Positions 28,489 to 39,300 of a stretch of DNA of 64,000 bases are shown here, in pieces (positions within the stretch are counted from its first letter, which is position 1; every line of letters starts with the position of its first letter). The notes beneath the pieces were generated by a model. It was not told the origin of the DNA, made no database searches, and saw only the letters and a list, made by a program, of their open reading frames with translations. Origin of the DNA: Defluviitoga tunisiensis (GTDB lineage: Bacteria; Thermotogota; Thermotogae; Petrotogales; Petrotogaceae); the NCBI RefSeq assembly GCF_000953715.1, contig NZ_LN824141.1, positions 370,676 through 434,675 on the forward strand. The letters are read 5' to 3'. Both the position numbers and the translations under genes were made by a program.

Positions 28489-29121
28489 ATGAGCAGAAAT
28501 ATTTACAAACTTAGAGGATTACATTTAAATGAACTTATAGAGTTATCTCAAATTGGTGATAAGGAAGCTTTAGGACTTATATTAGAAAAATTTGAACCTA
28601 TGGTAAAATCTATTGTGTCTAAATATTATGGAACATGGGTAGAATTCGAAGATTTTTTACAAATAGGTTTTGTCGGTTTAATTCAAGCAGTTTATAATTT
28701 TAGGGATGACGCAAATACTAAGTTCTCGAGTTTTGCCTATATGAACATATCTTCTGAAGTTAAATCTTTTGTAACATACCTTAATAGAAATAAGCATAAG
28801 GTTTTAACTGATGCTATAAGTATTGAAAAAACTGATGATAATTTCAGTGAAAATCCCGATTACTATTTTGAAGGCGTCGATTCAGAAAAAGAAGACTTCT
28901 TAATGGATTATTTTTTTACAAAAAGTATGGAAGAATTACAAGAAGAAGAAAAAGAAATAGTAAAATTATGGATGAATGGGTACACATATCAAGAAATAAG
29001 CGATATATCTAATGTTAACACAAAAAAAGTAGATAATACCCTTCAGAAAATTAAAAAAATTTTAGAGGGTAAAAAAGATGAATACGATCAAATTAAAGAT
29101 ATTTTTGGAGGGTCAATATGA
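28489..29121 (+). CDS. RNA polymerase sigma-70 family factor (SigH/Sig30-like)
   Basis: A 210-residue protein with sigma region 2 (LILEKFEPMVKSIVSKYYG, DFLQIGFVGLIQAVYNFRDDANTKFSSFAY) and region 4 (MEELQEEEKEIVKLWMNGYTYQEISDISNVNTKKVDNTLQKIKKIL, in parts). It lacks regions 1.1 and 3.0 and so is an alternative sigma factor, close in layout to SigH of Firmicutes. ATG 28489 has a GGGAG box. A TATAAT at 28432-28437 may be its own -10. The next gene overlaps its stop by ATGA and encodes a membrane-anchored protein, which makes a regulatory pair possible. Its regulon is unknown. Confidence 0.88.
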   Translation: MSRNIYKLRGLHLNELIELSQIGDKEALGLILEKFEPMVKSIVSKYYGTWVEFEDFLQIGFVGLIQAVYNFRDDANTKFSSFAYMNISSEVKSFVTYLNRNKHKVLTDAISIEKTDDNFSENPDYYFEGVDSEKEDFLMDYFFTKSMEELQEEEKEIVKLWMNGYTYQEISDISNVNTKKVDNTLQKIKKILEGKKDEYDQIKDIFGGSI

Positions 29122-29729
29122 AATATAAAATAACTCTCATAGTAATGACTCTTGTAGCTATAACAATTGCAATAACTAATGAGATCAGAATTATCGAATT
29201 AAAAAGAAGTTTTCAAAGTCAATTTAATAGACTAAATTCTAACGTAACACAAAAAATTAATGAAATTGAAAAAGAAGTCAGTACACTTCAAGGATACTAT
29301 GATCCAAATGGAATAGTAGAAAAATTCATTGTCTCTAAAAGTTTTTTAGAAAAAAACTTGAATGATTTAGATAAAATTTTAACACATCTAGATGAACCAT
29401 CTAATGCAGGTTATATTCAAATATATATAATAGGACACAATGAAGTGTGGGTATCTTTTAAAAATCCGGAAGGAAAGTATGTTTTTCAAGGAAACTTAAA
29501 ACCCGGATTAAATCCTTACAAATTCTATTTTTTCAAAAATCCATCTATTGAAACCCAATATACATATCAAGTTCCTTATAACTCTTCTTTCAAGAGCGGG
29601 GTCCCGGATAATACATATTTCCTAATAAAGGAACCTGGGCAATATAGGTTAATTAAACATCCAACTAAGGAAATCAGTAACCTCATGAAAGATTTAAATC
29701 TTTATATTCCAACTGTTACAGGACAATAA
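29118..29729 (+). CDS. Membrane-anchored protein of unknown function, coupled to the sigma factor
   Basis: I do not recognise this family. The 203-residue product has one N-terminal membrane segment (ITLIVMTLVAITIAIT, residues 4-19). A coiled-coil stretch follows (~25-62, SFQSQFNRLNSNVTQKINEIEKEV in parts), then a beta-rich extracellular part with a Tyr/Gly pattern (YIQIYIIGHNEVWVSFKNPEG; VFQGNLKPGLNPYKFYF). It has no Cys and no zinc-type anti-sigma motif. The ATGA overlap with the sigma gene suggests coupled synthesis. An anti-sigma or sensor role is possible but not shown; a leuS-linked unrelated function is equally open. Confidence 0.75.
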   Translation: MKYKITLIVMTLVAITIAITNEIRIIELKRSFQSQFNRLNSNVTQKINEIEKEVSTLQGYYDPNGIVEKFIVSKSFLEKNLNDLDKILTHLDEPSNAGYIQIYIIGHNEVWVSFKNPEGKYVFQGNLKPGLNPYKFYFFKNPSIETQYTYQVPYNSSFKSGVPDNTYFLIKEPGQYRLIKHPTKEISNLMKDLNLYIPTVTGQ

Positions 29730-29823
29730 ATGTGGTATAATTAACAACGTAACTCATTTTTTAGTCAAGGGATAGATCATTATAAAATTGTCGATTAATC
29801 TTAAAATGGAGGAAAATGCTGAA

Positions 29824-32325
29824 ATGTCTATAACAAATAAAAATTATAATCCACAGGAGATTGAACAAAAGTGGCAGAAAATTTGGGAAGACAAGAAAAT
29901 CTTCAAAACATCTAACAAGGATAAAAGACCTAAGTACTACGATTTAGTTATGTTCCCTTATCCATCTGGTACATTACATGTTGGTCACGTTAAAAACTAC
30001 GTAATTGGGGATGTTGTCGCTAGATATAAAAGAACAAAACAATTCAATGTACTACATCCGTTTGGATTTGATGCTTTTGGATTACCTGCAGAAAACGCCG
30101 CAATAGAAAAAGGAAAATTACATCCTGAGGAATGGACATTTAAAAATATTGATATTATTAGAAAACAAATTAAAAAGATTGGTATAAGCTATGATTGGGA
30201 TAGAGAGGTTATTACCTGTAAGGAAGATTATTATAAATGGACTCAATGGCTATTTCTTCAACTATATAAAAATGGCTTAGCATATAAAAAGAAGGCACCC
30301 GTTAATTGGTGTCCTCACTGTAAAACTGTTTTAGCGAATGAGCAAGTAGTTAACGGTAAATGTGAGAGATGTGGTACAGAAGTTACCATCAGAAGATTAG
30401 AACAATGGTATTTTAAAATTACTGATTATGCTGAAAAACTCTTAAATGATTTGGATAAACTTACCGGTTGGCCAGAAAATGTAAAAACTATGCAAAGAAA
30501 CTGGATTGGTAAAAGTGTCGGGGCAGAAGTAGATTTCAAAATAGATAACATGGATAAAACATTAAAAGTTTTTACTACAAGGCCTGATACCTTGTGGGGA
30601 GTTACTTTTATGGCGTTAGCACCTGAATCTCCATTAGTAGAAGAGCTAACAACCCCAGAAAATCAACAAAAAGTTGAAGAATTTATTAAAATGATTAGTG
30701 TTCAAGATAGATTTAAACGCACTTCTCAAGACGCCCCAAAAGAAGGCGTTTTTACAGGTAGTTATGCTATTAATCCTGTTAACGGAGAAAAAATACCTAT
30801 ATATATTGCAAACTATATTTTATATGAATACGGCACTGGAGCCATTATGGCTGTGCCTGCTCACGATCAAAGAGACTTTGAATTTGCAAAAAAATACAAC
30901 TTACCTATTAGAATTGTTATAAAACCTAAAGATTCAGAAAATACGAATAATAGTGAAAGTTTGGAAAATGCTTATACAGATGATGGAATTTTAATCAACT
31001 CTGATATATTCTCTGGTTTGGAAAATCGAGAAGCCATTAAAAAAATTTGTGAATGGTTAGAAAGTAAAAAAATTGGGACTTTCACTGTTCAATACAAATT
31101 GAGAGATTGGCTTATTTCAAGGCAAAGATACTGGGGTGCTCCAATCCCTATTATTTATTGTGAAAAATGTGGCACTATACCTGTCGCTGAAGAAGATTTA
31201 CCCGTAAGATTGCCTAGGGACGTTGAGTTTAAACCTACTGGTACAAGTCCGTTGATTGATCATCCTGATTTTAAAAATGTTAAATGTCCTATATGTGGTG
31301 GTGACGCGAAAAGAGAAGTCGATACTATGGATACATTTGTTGATAGCTCCTGGTATTACCTAAGATATATCAATCCTGACCTAACCGATAAACCCTTTGA
31401 AAAAAACGACGTAAATTATTGGCTACCTGTTGATCAATATATAGGTGGGGTAGAACACGCCATTTTGCACCTACTTTATTCAAGGTTTATAACTAAAGTA
31501 TTGAAAGATCTTAATTTTCTTGATTTTGATGAACCGTTTGAAAATCTTTTTACACAAGGAATGATTTATAGAAATGGTGCAAAAATGTCTAAATCAAAAG
31601 GAAACGTTGTGTCTCCAGATGATATGATTGAAAAATATGGAGCTGATGCCCTAAGAACATACATATTATTTATGGCACCCCCAGAAAAAGATGCTGAATG
31701 GAACGATTCAGGAATTGAAGGAACTTATCGATTTTTAAATAAAGTTTGGAACACATATATGAAAATCATTGATAAAATTGATAATATACAATTTCACACA
31801 AAATATCATCTTAAAAATCAAATTGAAAAAGATTTGAGAAGAAAATTGCATAGCACTATAGAAAAAATAACAAATGATATAGAAGGAAACTTCCAATTTA
31901 ATACGGCTGTTAGTTCCTTGATGGAATTACTGAACGATTGTAGCAATTATCTAAACTCAGTAAATGAAAATGAATGGAATTCATCATTATTAAAGGAGTT
32001 TGCGGACGATTTCGTATTGATGCTTTCTCCCATTGCTCCACATATCTGTGAAGAATTATGGAGCATGCTAGGAAAGGATGATCTTATAATTAATGCAACT
32101 TGGCCCGAAGTTGACAAAGAGGCATTGAAAATAGAAGAAGTTACAATAGCAGTTCAAATCAATGGTAAATTAAGATCTCAAGTTACTATAAATCTAAACC
32201 TATCTGAAGAAGAAATTAAAGCCATCGTTTTAGAGGATGAAAAAATTCAAAAATATATAGAAAATAAATCTGTCAAGAAGATTATATATGTTCCTGGAAA
32301 AATAGTCAATATCCTAGTCAAATGA
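29824..32325 (+). CDS. leuS: Leucyl-tRNA synthetase
   Basis: An 833-residue class I synthetase. ATG 29824 is chosen because GGAGG lies 11 nt upstream and the product then starts MSITNKNYNPQEIEQKWQKIW, the family beginning; an upstream TTG at 29788 gives 12 more unconserved residues. HIGH is present as PYPSGTLHVGHVKNY and KMSKS as GAKMSKSKGNVVSPDD. The CP1 editing domain has TTRPDTLWGVTFMALAPE and GTGAIMAVPAHDQRD. Zinc-type cysteines are in CPHCKTVLANEQV...CERCG. A possible -10 TATAAT lies at 29736-29741. Confidence 0.97.
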   Translation: MSITNKNYNPQEIEQKWQKIWEDKKIFKTSNKDKRPKYYDLVMFPYPSGTLHVGHVKNYVIGDVVARYKRTKQFNVLHPFGFDAFGLPAENAAIEKGKLHPEEWTFKNIDIIRKQIKKIGISYDWDREVITCKEDYYKWTQWLFLQLYKNGLAYKKKAPVNWCPHCKTVLANEQVVNGKCERCGTEVTIRRLEQWYFKITDYAEKLLNDLDKLTGWPENVKTMQRNWIGKSVGAEVDFKIDNMDKTLKVFTTRPDTLWGVTFMALAPESPLVEELTTPENQQKVEEFIKMISVQDRFKRTSQDAPKEGVFTGSYAINPVNGEKIPIYIANYILYEYGTGAIMAVPAHDQRDFEFAKKYNLPIRIVIKPKDSENTNNSESLENAYTDDGILINSDIFSGLENREAIKKICEWLESKKIGTFTVQYKLRDWLISRQRYWGAPIPIIYCEKCGTIPVAEEDLPVRLPRDVEFKPTGTSPLIDHPDFKNVKCPICGGDAKREVDTMDTFVDSSWYYLRYINPDLTDKPFEKNDVNYWLPVDQYIGGVEHAILHLLYSRFITKVLKDLNFLDFDEPFENLFTQGMIYRNGAKMSKSKGNVVSPDDMIEKYGADALRTYILFMAPPEKDAEWNDSGIEGTYRFLNKVWNTYMKIIDKIDNIQFHTKYHLKNQIEKDLRRKLHSTIEKITNDIEGNFQFNTAVSSLMELLNDCSNYLNSVNENEWNSSLLKEFADDFVLMLSPIAPHICEELWSMLGKDDLIINATWPEVDKEALKIEEVTIAVQINGKLRSQVTINLNLSEEEIKAIVLEDEKIQKYIENKSVKKIIYVPGKIVNILVK

Positions 32326-32424
32326 CACAAAGTAATTGCATTGGCTGTATTTTCAATATTAAGACACATCCAAAAATTTATAAAGGAGGTGTAAGGGTTT
32401 TTCTGCCTTTGAAGTAGCTAATTT

Positions 32425-33126
32425 ATGCAGAGAAACTATACAAAAATGAGAGATATTAAAGTACCAAAACCTACTATAAAAAGAATTGCAATGTATAATA
32501 GATTCTTAACACAATTAAAAGAAGAAGGAGTAGAAAAAACATCTTCTAAAGAAATAGCTGAAGCTTTGAATATAAAAGCTTCTCAAGTAAGAAAAGATCT
32601 TTCTTATTTCGGAGAATTTGGAAAAAGGGGTGTAGGTTACAACGTAGAAAAACTATTGTCAAAAATACACATTATTCTAGGAACTGAAAGGGTTTGGAAT
32701 GTTGCTATAATAGGTGTTGGAAATTTAGGAAAAGCAATATCACACTATCCTGAACTTGAAAAAAACAAGTTTAAAATTGTATCTGCATTTGACGTAGATA
32801 AACGAAAGGTTAATTCTATTTTATTACCAGGAGTAGTTATTAAACATATTAACGATTTAAAGGAAGATATAAAAAAGACTAATTTTGAAATAGCTATTTT
32901 GACGGTTTCACCTTCTGCTGCTCAACCTGTTACAGATTTGTTAGTAGAAGCAGGTATAAAAGGCATTTTAAATTTTACTCCAGTTACACTAAATGTAAAT
33001 GAAGACGTAGTCGTAGAAAATGTAGATTTTGTTATTTCACTTAAAACTTTAACATATGAAATAATTTCTAAAGCCGGTAGATCTTTTGAAGACCAAAGCA
33101 ACTCTGAGGAGGATAGGGTATTTTGA
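32425..33126 (+). CDS. rex: Redox-sensing transcriptional repressor Rex
   Basis: A 233-residue protein with the Rex layout: an N-terminal winged helix ([44 protein letters not shown] in parts) and a Rossmann NAD(H)-binding domain ([29 protein letters not shown]). Rex senses the NADH/NAD+ ratio and represses fermentation and hydrogen-metabolism genes. ATG 32425 is the first start after an in-frame TAA, but the only good Shine-Dalgarno box (AAGGAGGTG) ends 34 nt upstream, so the true start or leader is uncertain (ATG 32446 is an alternative). It is coupled to the next gene by a TTGA overlap. Confidence 0.93.
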   Translation: MQRNYTKMRDIKVPKPTIKRIAMYNRFLTQLKEEGVEKTSSKEIAEALNIKASQVRKDLSYFGEFGKRGVGYNVEKLLSKIHIILGTERVWNVAIIGVGNLGKAISHYPELEKNKFKIVSAFDVDKRKVNSILLPGVVIKHINDLKEDIKKTNFEIAILTVSPSAAQPVTDLLVEAGIKGILNFTPVTLNVNEDVVVENVDFVISLKTLTYEIISKAGRSFEDQSNSEEDRVF

Positions 33127-33623
33127 TAAACCTAATCTATCCAATTTCCTTAGAAAATTTAAACAAACTTAAGAATGGAGACAAAATATTATATACTGGA
33201 AAAGTCATATTTGTTACTCCACAAGCATTAGAAAGATTATTAAATTATTATAATTTGGAAGGTATTCCTTTATTTAACTTCTTAGGAGAGTTTGTAACTT
33301 ATGGAACATTTAATTGGGCACATAATGAAATTAGGAATATTACTATCTCTAAAATTTCAAATTATTTTGATTTTATATTCTCCGCAGGGGCAAATTCTAT
33401 TATAGCTGACAAACTCACTTCTAAAGCTTTGCAGCAGTTACAATATTATAACAGACCAATTTTAAAAACAATTACAAAAACAATAAAATGTGAGCAATCA
33501 AAAATTTTATTTTATAAAGACATAAAGAATGGTGGCATCATCGAATGTTGGATAAAAAATCATCCTATGGAAGTACTAACTGTCGACGAACAAAGCAAGG
33601 TGGAAAATAAAAACAATGCCTAA
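33123..33623 (+). CDS. Divergent fumarase/tartrate dehydratase beta-subunit-like protein
   Basis: A 166-residue product that resembles the C-terminal (beta) domain of class I Fe-S hydro-lyases: [25 protein letters not shown] parallels LKxGDxVxLSGxIxTxRDxAHKRL, and [18 protein letters not shown] parallels the later glycine-rich part. The usual RDAAH and GPTxxxRM signatures are missing, so catalysis as a fumarase subunit is doubtful. No alpha subunit gene is next to it. It starts at TTG 33123 overlapping the rex stop, with GAGGAGG upstream. Co-expression with Rex hints at a redox or organic-acid role, which is an inference. Confidence 0.55.
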   Translation: MINLIYPISLENLNKLKNGDKILYTGKVIFVTPQALERLLNYYNLEGIPLFNFLGEFVTYGTFNWAHNEIRNITISKISNYFDFIFSAGANSIIADKLTSKALQQLQYYNRPILKTITKTIKCEQSKILFYKDIKNGGIIECWIKNHPMEVLTVDEQSKVENKNNA

Positions 33624-34143
33624 TTTTAAAACACACATTCTCTCAGGCATTTTTATTTTCCCTTTCTTTTTTTTCTTATTTAATTGGTTTTACAGTTTTT
33701 TCTGTTTTGAAGTAAATTATATTCCCTCGGAAATTATATTCTCTTACTTTTTATTTGTGTTTGGTAGTGATTTCTCAGATGTCGATCATAATAATTCATT
33801 CATTAATAAACTTTTTAGATTATTATTAATATTCATCTCTGTCTATTATCTGTTTGAGTTTGATTATCTATACAGGACTTATTTACCTTTTTCATATAAT
33901 ACCTCAAATTTTATTATTATATTGTTCGGAACATTAATAGGATTACTTTTAGGTCTTTTATTTAACACACTAACTAAACATCGAGGATTTTGGCACTCAA
34001 TATTTACAGGAATTGGTATCTCAATTATAATTTACTTGACAAATATCAACTCAAGAAAACCTATGAAATTATTATATAGTTTAAGCTTTTTATTTGGATT
34101 CATCATACATTTTTTACTAGACAAATATTTTCATAATAAGTAA
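33616..34143 (+). CDS. DUF457/YdjM-type membrane-bound metal-dependent hydrolase
   Basis: A 175-residue integral membrane protein. It begins [13 protein letters not shown], where the early His after the Asn-Phe-Lys-Thr stretch is typical. It continues with several hydrophobic spans, an acidic SDFSDVDHNNS motif, and LTKHRGFWHSIFTGI with two His near the third span, then FGFIIHFLLDKYFH. These His/Asp positions match the DUF457 (YdjM) family, annotated as putative metal-dependent hydrolases; biochemical function is not known. It overlaps the upstream gene by 8 nt, completing the rex string, and is convergent with tsaB. Confidence 0.75.
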   Translation: MPNFKTHILSGIFIFPFFFFLFNWFYSFFCFEVNYIPSEIIFSYFLFVFGSDFSDVDHNNSFINKLFRLLLIFISVYYLFEFDYLYRTYLPFSYNTSNFIIILFGTLIGLLLGLLFNTLTKHRGFWHSIFTGIGISIIIYLTNINSRKPMKLLYSLSFLFGFIIHFLLDKYFHNK

Positions 34144-34149
34144 TTGAAA

Positions 34150-34821
34150 TCATTTTTTATTCTTTTCATAATTTTCTACGGCTATTGGTTTCTGAAGATA
34201 CAAAGGTTTTAATTCTTCTACTTTTACTCGCTCACCCCTCATTGCCACTTCAATAACACTTTGATTATCTATTTCTGAAATTAACAGTTCATTTTCTAGT
34301 TTATATTTTTCTTTAAAATAAATTGACTCTTTGTTTATTAAAATACAATCCTTTAGAATTTTATCAAAATTATTGAAAAATACCATTTCTGGTCCAAAAA
34401 TTCTCGTGTTATTCTTATAAATAGCCACATAAGCAGCATTTTCTCTAGCACGTTTTAATACTGCTAATTTTTTATTTAATAGGTCATTTTTATATTTAAT
34501 TAAAGAGGAATGACATAAAAAATCAGTTGACAAAAAAGTATAAACCTCTTTTTCTGGCTGACTTACTAACAAACCTTGTAAAGTTGCTATTGCCACTCTT
34601 ATTCCTGTAAATGATCCAGGACCAATATCGACTGCAAATTTTTCTATATCGTTTATTGTTACGTTCGCTTCTTTTAATGTATCTTTTACCGCTTTCGCTA
34701 GATAATTCCCGGATTTTTTATCTAGCAAACTTTTTTTATATATATTGTCATTTTTATCTTTTAACAGCACAAACATTTCATCTAAAGAGGTAGATAAAAT
34801 CAACAAATTAAATTCATTCAC
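34150..34821 (-). CDS. tsaB: TsaB, tRNA threonylcarbamoyladenosine biosynthesis protein
   Basis: A 223-residue ASKHA-fold protein with the TsaB signature VDIGPGSFTGIRVAIATLQGLL (~residues 63-84) and N-terminal LLILSTSLDEMFVLL. TsaB works with TsaD and TsaE to place t6A at position 37 of ANN-decoding tRNAs. It lacks its own catalytic metal site, as expected of the family, and acts as a scaffold for TsaD. The C-terminal part is divergent. The start ATG 34821 follows AGGGAG. It lies 19 nt after the upstream minus-strand gene, so the two are likely co-transcribed. Confidence 0.9.
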   Translation of the reverse strand: MNEFNLLILSTSLDEMFVLLKDKNDNIYKKSLLDKKSGNYLAKAVKDTLKEANVTINDIEKFAVDIGPGSFTGIRVAIATLQGLLVSQPEKEVYTFLSTDFLCHSSLIKYKNDLLNKKLAVLKRARENAAYVAIYKNNTRIFGPEMVFFNNFDKILKDCILINKESIYFKEKYKLENELLISEIDNQSVIEVAMRGERVKVEELKPLYLQKPIAVENYEKNKK

Positions 34822-34840
34822 GGTTAATGTCTCCCTTTAA

Positions 34841-36232
34841 CTATTCTTTTTTATCAAATACGTTCTTATCCTTTAGGTTTATAGCTGATCTATATGCATC
34901 TATAGAAGCAGTATAATCTCCCAATACTTCATAGGCTCTTGCAAGTATTAAAAAATTTTTATAGTTTCCTGGATCTTTAATTACCAGCTTTTCAGCTAAA
35001 TGTACTGCGTATTTACCCAATTTAATGTTACACAAAAAATTAATTTTATTATAGGTAGGAAATAATTCAAAATATAAAAACACAAACAGAATACCTATTC
35101 CTATTCCCGCTACAACATATAAAAAAGTGGAATGTGTGTTGTTTTTATTTTGAGCTTCTTCATTAGATTTTTGTTCTGCTAATGATGAAGATAAAGAAGC
35201 TTTTCCCGCTGGATAACTTTGAATCCTCACTACATTATTTTGTAATTTTAATATTTCACCGTTGATCTCATTGTTAAAAGCAAATTTTAACTCTTCAAAG
35301 TCTTTTTCAATTGGTACAAGTTCTTGAATATTCTCTAATTTAGAATTCAAGGTTCTTAACAGAGAATAGTACATATTAGATAAAAGAGTTTTCTCAATTT
35401 GAAGGTCTTTTAGTTCATTACCTACATCAAAAACTTGAGAAATAAAAGATGATAGTTCTTGCTTTTCTACAAAAAAAACGCTATTGTTAAGCGAAGTAAG
35501 CTCCTTTTTTAACGAGAAATATTTGTCAAGCTGTGAATAAATTACTAGAGACTGCTTTAATGCATTATTATCATTTAAAAAAGAAAGAAGACTGTATATA
35601 CCTAAGTAGTTCTCCTCATTTACTATATATTTAGACTTATTAATAATTTCTTCAAATAAAGCAAAATTATTTTTTGGAACAAAGGTTAATACAAAATGTT
35701 TCATGTCTTCATCAAAAAAAATTGGCAATTTAATTGAATTTTCTATAATCTTTTGAACAAATAAATCATATGAGTCAACAATTATAAAATAATTTAAGCC
35801 TTCTAATTTGTACAAATACTTATAAGACGGTTCAGAAAAATTACCGGTTGTTAGAATTTCTTCAACAATATCAGGAATTTGTGGAAATATAAAAATAATC
35901 TTTTCTGTATCCTCTTTGGGTATACGAAAATCCGTACTTAATACACCTAAGTTAATACAAAAAGACTTAATGTTTTCTGTAATAAGCTCATTCACAAAAT
36001 AAAAATCTTTATACTTGTTGTATAAATATATTTTTGCAGAGATCAATTCACCAACCTCTGAAATTCGCTCGTCGGAAGGATTGTCTTGTAAATATTCTAA
36101 AAATCTTTCCCAAGCTAGCTCTAGTGTGCCCGTGTTTTTTGAAAGATTAATTAAATCATCAATTGAAAGTGCTCCAAATATACTAGAAATTGATAGAAAC
36201 AAAATTGACAAAGTCAAAATACATTTTTTCAC
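34841..36232 (-). CDS. Signal-peptide, single-span membrane protein with C-terminal TPR
   Basis: I do not recognise the family. The 463-residue product starts with a signal peptide (MKKCILTLSILFLSISSIFG) and a mostly helical outer domain with acidic and coiled-coil stretches (~20-370). One membrane span lies at ~375-395 (FLYVVAGIGIGILFVFLYF), followed by a cytoplasmic-side tetratricopeptide segment (KNFLILARAYEVLGDYTASIDAYRSAINLKDK). This two-sided layout suggests an envelope scaffold or assembly protein. It sits just upstream of tsaB on the same strand and divergent from recJ. Confidence 0.75.
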   Translation of the reverse strand: MKKCILTLSILFLSISSIFGALSIDDLINLSKNTGTLELAWERFLEYLQDNPSDERISEVGELISAKIYLYNKYKDFYFVNELITENIKSFCINLGVLSTDFRIPKEDTEKIIFIFPQIPDIVEEILTTGNFSEPSYKYLYKLEGLNYFIIVDSYDLFVQKIIENSIKLPIFFDEDMKHFVLTFVPKNNFALFEEIINKSKYIVNEENYLGIYSLLSFLNDNNALKQSLVIYSQLDKYFSLKKELTSLNNSVFFVEKQELSSFISQVFDVGNELKDLQIEKTLLSNMYYSLLRTLNSKLENIQELVPIEKDFEELKFAFNNEINGEILKLQNNVVRIQSYPAGKASLSSSLAEQKSNEEAQNKNNTHSTFLYVVAGIGIGILFVFLYFELFPTYNKINFLCNIKLGKYAVHLAEKLVIKDPGNYKNFLILARAYEVLGDYTASIDAYRSAINLKDKNVFDKKE

Positions 36233-36373
36233 TCTTAATATCTCCTTTTTCTTAGTTAACTAAGTTAATTATACTACATTTATATCCCTCTTAATATACT
36301 TGTTTTGGTTTGTGGAGTCCTATAATGTATAATATATATAAAGAAAAAAATAATAAGAAGGGAGAAATTTAAT

Positions 36374-39300
36374 ATGGAGGAAAAATGGAAGGTTTTTTGG
36401 GACCCAAAGGATCCTCATTATAAAGAAAGGGAAAAGATCGCAAAAAACCTATCTCTTTCTTTGGGAATTTCAGATTTTTTAAGTAAACTTCTAGTATCAA
36501 GAAACATTACCAATCCCGAAGAAGCTGATATATTTTTAAACTATCCAGAAAAGCGAACTTATGATCCTTTTCTAATGCAAGACATGTCAAAAGCTGTAGA
36601 AATATTAAAAACGATTAAACAAAAAAAAGAGAAAATAGCAATATTTGGCGATTATGATGTTGACGGAGTTACTTCGTGCGCGGTTTTATATCTTGGAATG
36701 AAAAAATTAGGCTTTGAGGTAACCTCTTATATCCCATCTAGAATAGATGAAGGATATAGCCTTAATGAAAAGGCAATTTTTGAATTAAAGTCAAAAGGTT
36801 ACAATAACCTAGTAACCGTAGACTGCGGAACCACATCGTTAAAAGAGATAGACTATGCCAAATCTTTAGGAATGAGGGTAATTGTTACTGATCACCACAT
36901 CCCTAAAGATGAGCTTCCAAATGCCGACGCAATTTTAAATCCTAAAAGAAATGACTGCAAATATCCTTTTAAAGATTTAGCTGGGGTTGGTGTAACTTTT
37001 AAATTGCTTCAAGCACTATTTGAAACTTTTGATAAATCATTAGATCCTTTCGAATATATAGACCTAGTAGCTGTTGGCACTATTGCTGATATAGTATCTA
37101 TATTATCTGAAAATCGATATTTTGTAATAAGAGGGATTGAAAAGTTAAAAACCAACCCAACCAAGGGGCTTGCATATTTACTAAACGAACTAAAAATAGT
37201 TGAATCCGAAATTGATTCAAGAACAATTGCATATAAAGTAGCTCCGAAAATAAATGCAGCAGGCAGAATGGCAAATGCATATGCAGCTTTTAAGTTATTA
37301 ACTTTAGATGATGAAGAAAAAATCAATAAAGCTGTTTCTGATCTTTTAAAACTCAATTCAAAAAGGCAAAGTACAGAAAGAGAAATATACCTATATGCTT
37401 TGAGTTTACTAGATTTACATCCAGAATACAAAGATGATGATGTGTTAGTTCTCAGTGGTGAAAATTGGCATTTAGGAGTCCTTGGTATAGTCGCTTCAAA
37501 ATTATCAAGTCAACTTAATAAACCTGTTTTAATGATCTCCAAAAGTAAAGATATTTGTAAAGGTTCTGGAAGAAGTCCGCAAGGAATTGACCTAATGGAA
37601 CTATTACTTAAAGTCAGCGAAGAAAATATTCTTGAAGAATTTGGAGGACATAAGCTAGCTGCAGGTTTCTCCTGCTACTCAAAAAATATAGAAGCTCTTA
37701 GAAAATCTGTTAACAAAGTATATAAAGAACTTTATGGAAAAAAAGAAATTTCATACTATCTAGAGATAGATATGGAAATCGACAGTATATTTCCAAACAT
37801 GTTTGAAGACCTAGAAAAATTGGAACCTTTTGGTTATATGAATCCTGAACCATTATTTCTAATAAAGAATGCTAAAATTGAAAATTTTAAATTTTTCAGT
37901 AATGGTTCTCAAAACTTTTCTGGCATTTTGAGAAATGATAACTCATTAATAGTTGACGTTTTAGGGTATGATCTAGGAATTAACTTATTAAATCTGAATT
38001 GGAACAAAAGAAAAGATCTTTTGGTAGACGTTGTTGGTACCTTTAGAATAGAAAATTCATATAATCTAAAAAACAGTTATATAAAATTTTATTTACAGGA
38101 TTTAAGCATTAAAGAAAGTTTCTTCTTTGAAGAATCTTCAGAAAATGATCTTTTAAATCCAATATTAAAAGATGAACTAGATAAGATTTCTCAAATTGAA
38201 GTATTAAATGAAAACTTATATTACAATAAGATAGCAATGTTTTTGCCTAGTAAGCTCAAAAATGTCTCTTTAATCAAAAAAATCTTATTAAACCTGGAAA
38301 GTAAGAAGAAAGTAATATTAATATCTGGTACAAAAAGTCTTTTAGAACATTCTTATAAAATTATCTCTTCTTATTTGCCAGAAAATATTCTTTTTATAAA
38401 TAAATATTACTCTATAAATTCAAATGTGCTTTCAAAATATGAAGTATTTTTCTTAACCGTACCTGAATTTCTAAAAAATATTGCATTGTTTGACTCAATT
38501 GACTGCCAAATTATAATTGATGAACCCTTTTACACTTTATTTCATCCGGTTATTAGAAAAGTTAGAGATTTCATCGAGTTTAGAGATTATATATTTGCAA
38601 AACAAAATGTAAGCATGTTTGGAGCTCTGTATGATGAAAATCTAAAAGAACTATTAAAGAATTATGGATTCAAAATTTTAATGGCTTCTTCTGCAAATAA
38701 TAATTTTGAAGTTACAAAAGAAAGAGGTAGTATCGTTAGTATTATGAAAGAATATATCGACACTAGAAATAGTCGTGTTATAGTTCTAAATGAACCTAAC
38801 AGACAAAAATCCCTTATAAAGTTAATGGATAAAAAACTTAACATAAATGATGGTAATGTCAAAGTTTTTAACCACTCTATGAGTTATAGAGAAAAAATGT
38901 TAGCAAGAGAAGAGTTTAGAAGAGAATATGCATACTTATATGTAACCTCTTTCTCAAATAATGGACTAGCTTTAGAAACAAAAGGTTATCCTACAACAAT
39001 TATAATTCTTGATGTGCCAAAAACAGCCTTAGAGTTTTTAGATTTAGTTTCTGGATGGACTAATAAAAATCAAAAGATTTCTATTGTTTTTGGATATGAT
39101 AAAAAATTTAAGGTTAGACTAATGTATGATTATGCCAAAAAGTACCCGTCTTTTAAAATTCTAAAGAAAACTTATGATTTTATTAAAGCAAACAATCCAG
39201 AAATAGATACTGTTGTGAGTACTTTGTTTAAAGGAGAAAATGACCTTGCATTTGTTGTTTTAGGAGTGCTTCAAGAAGCTAATTTAATAAAAATTCATAA

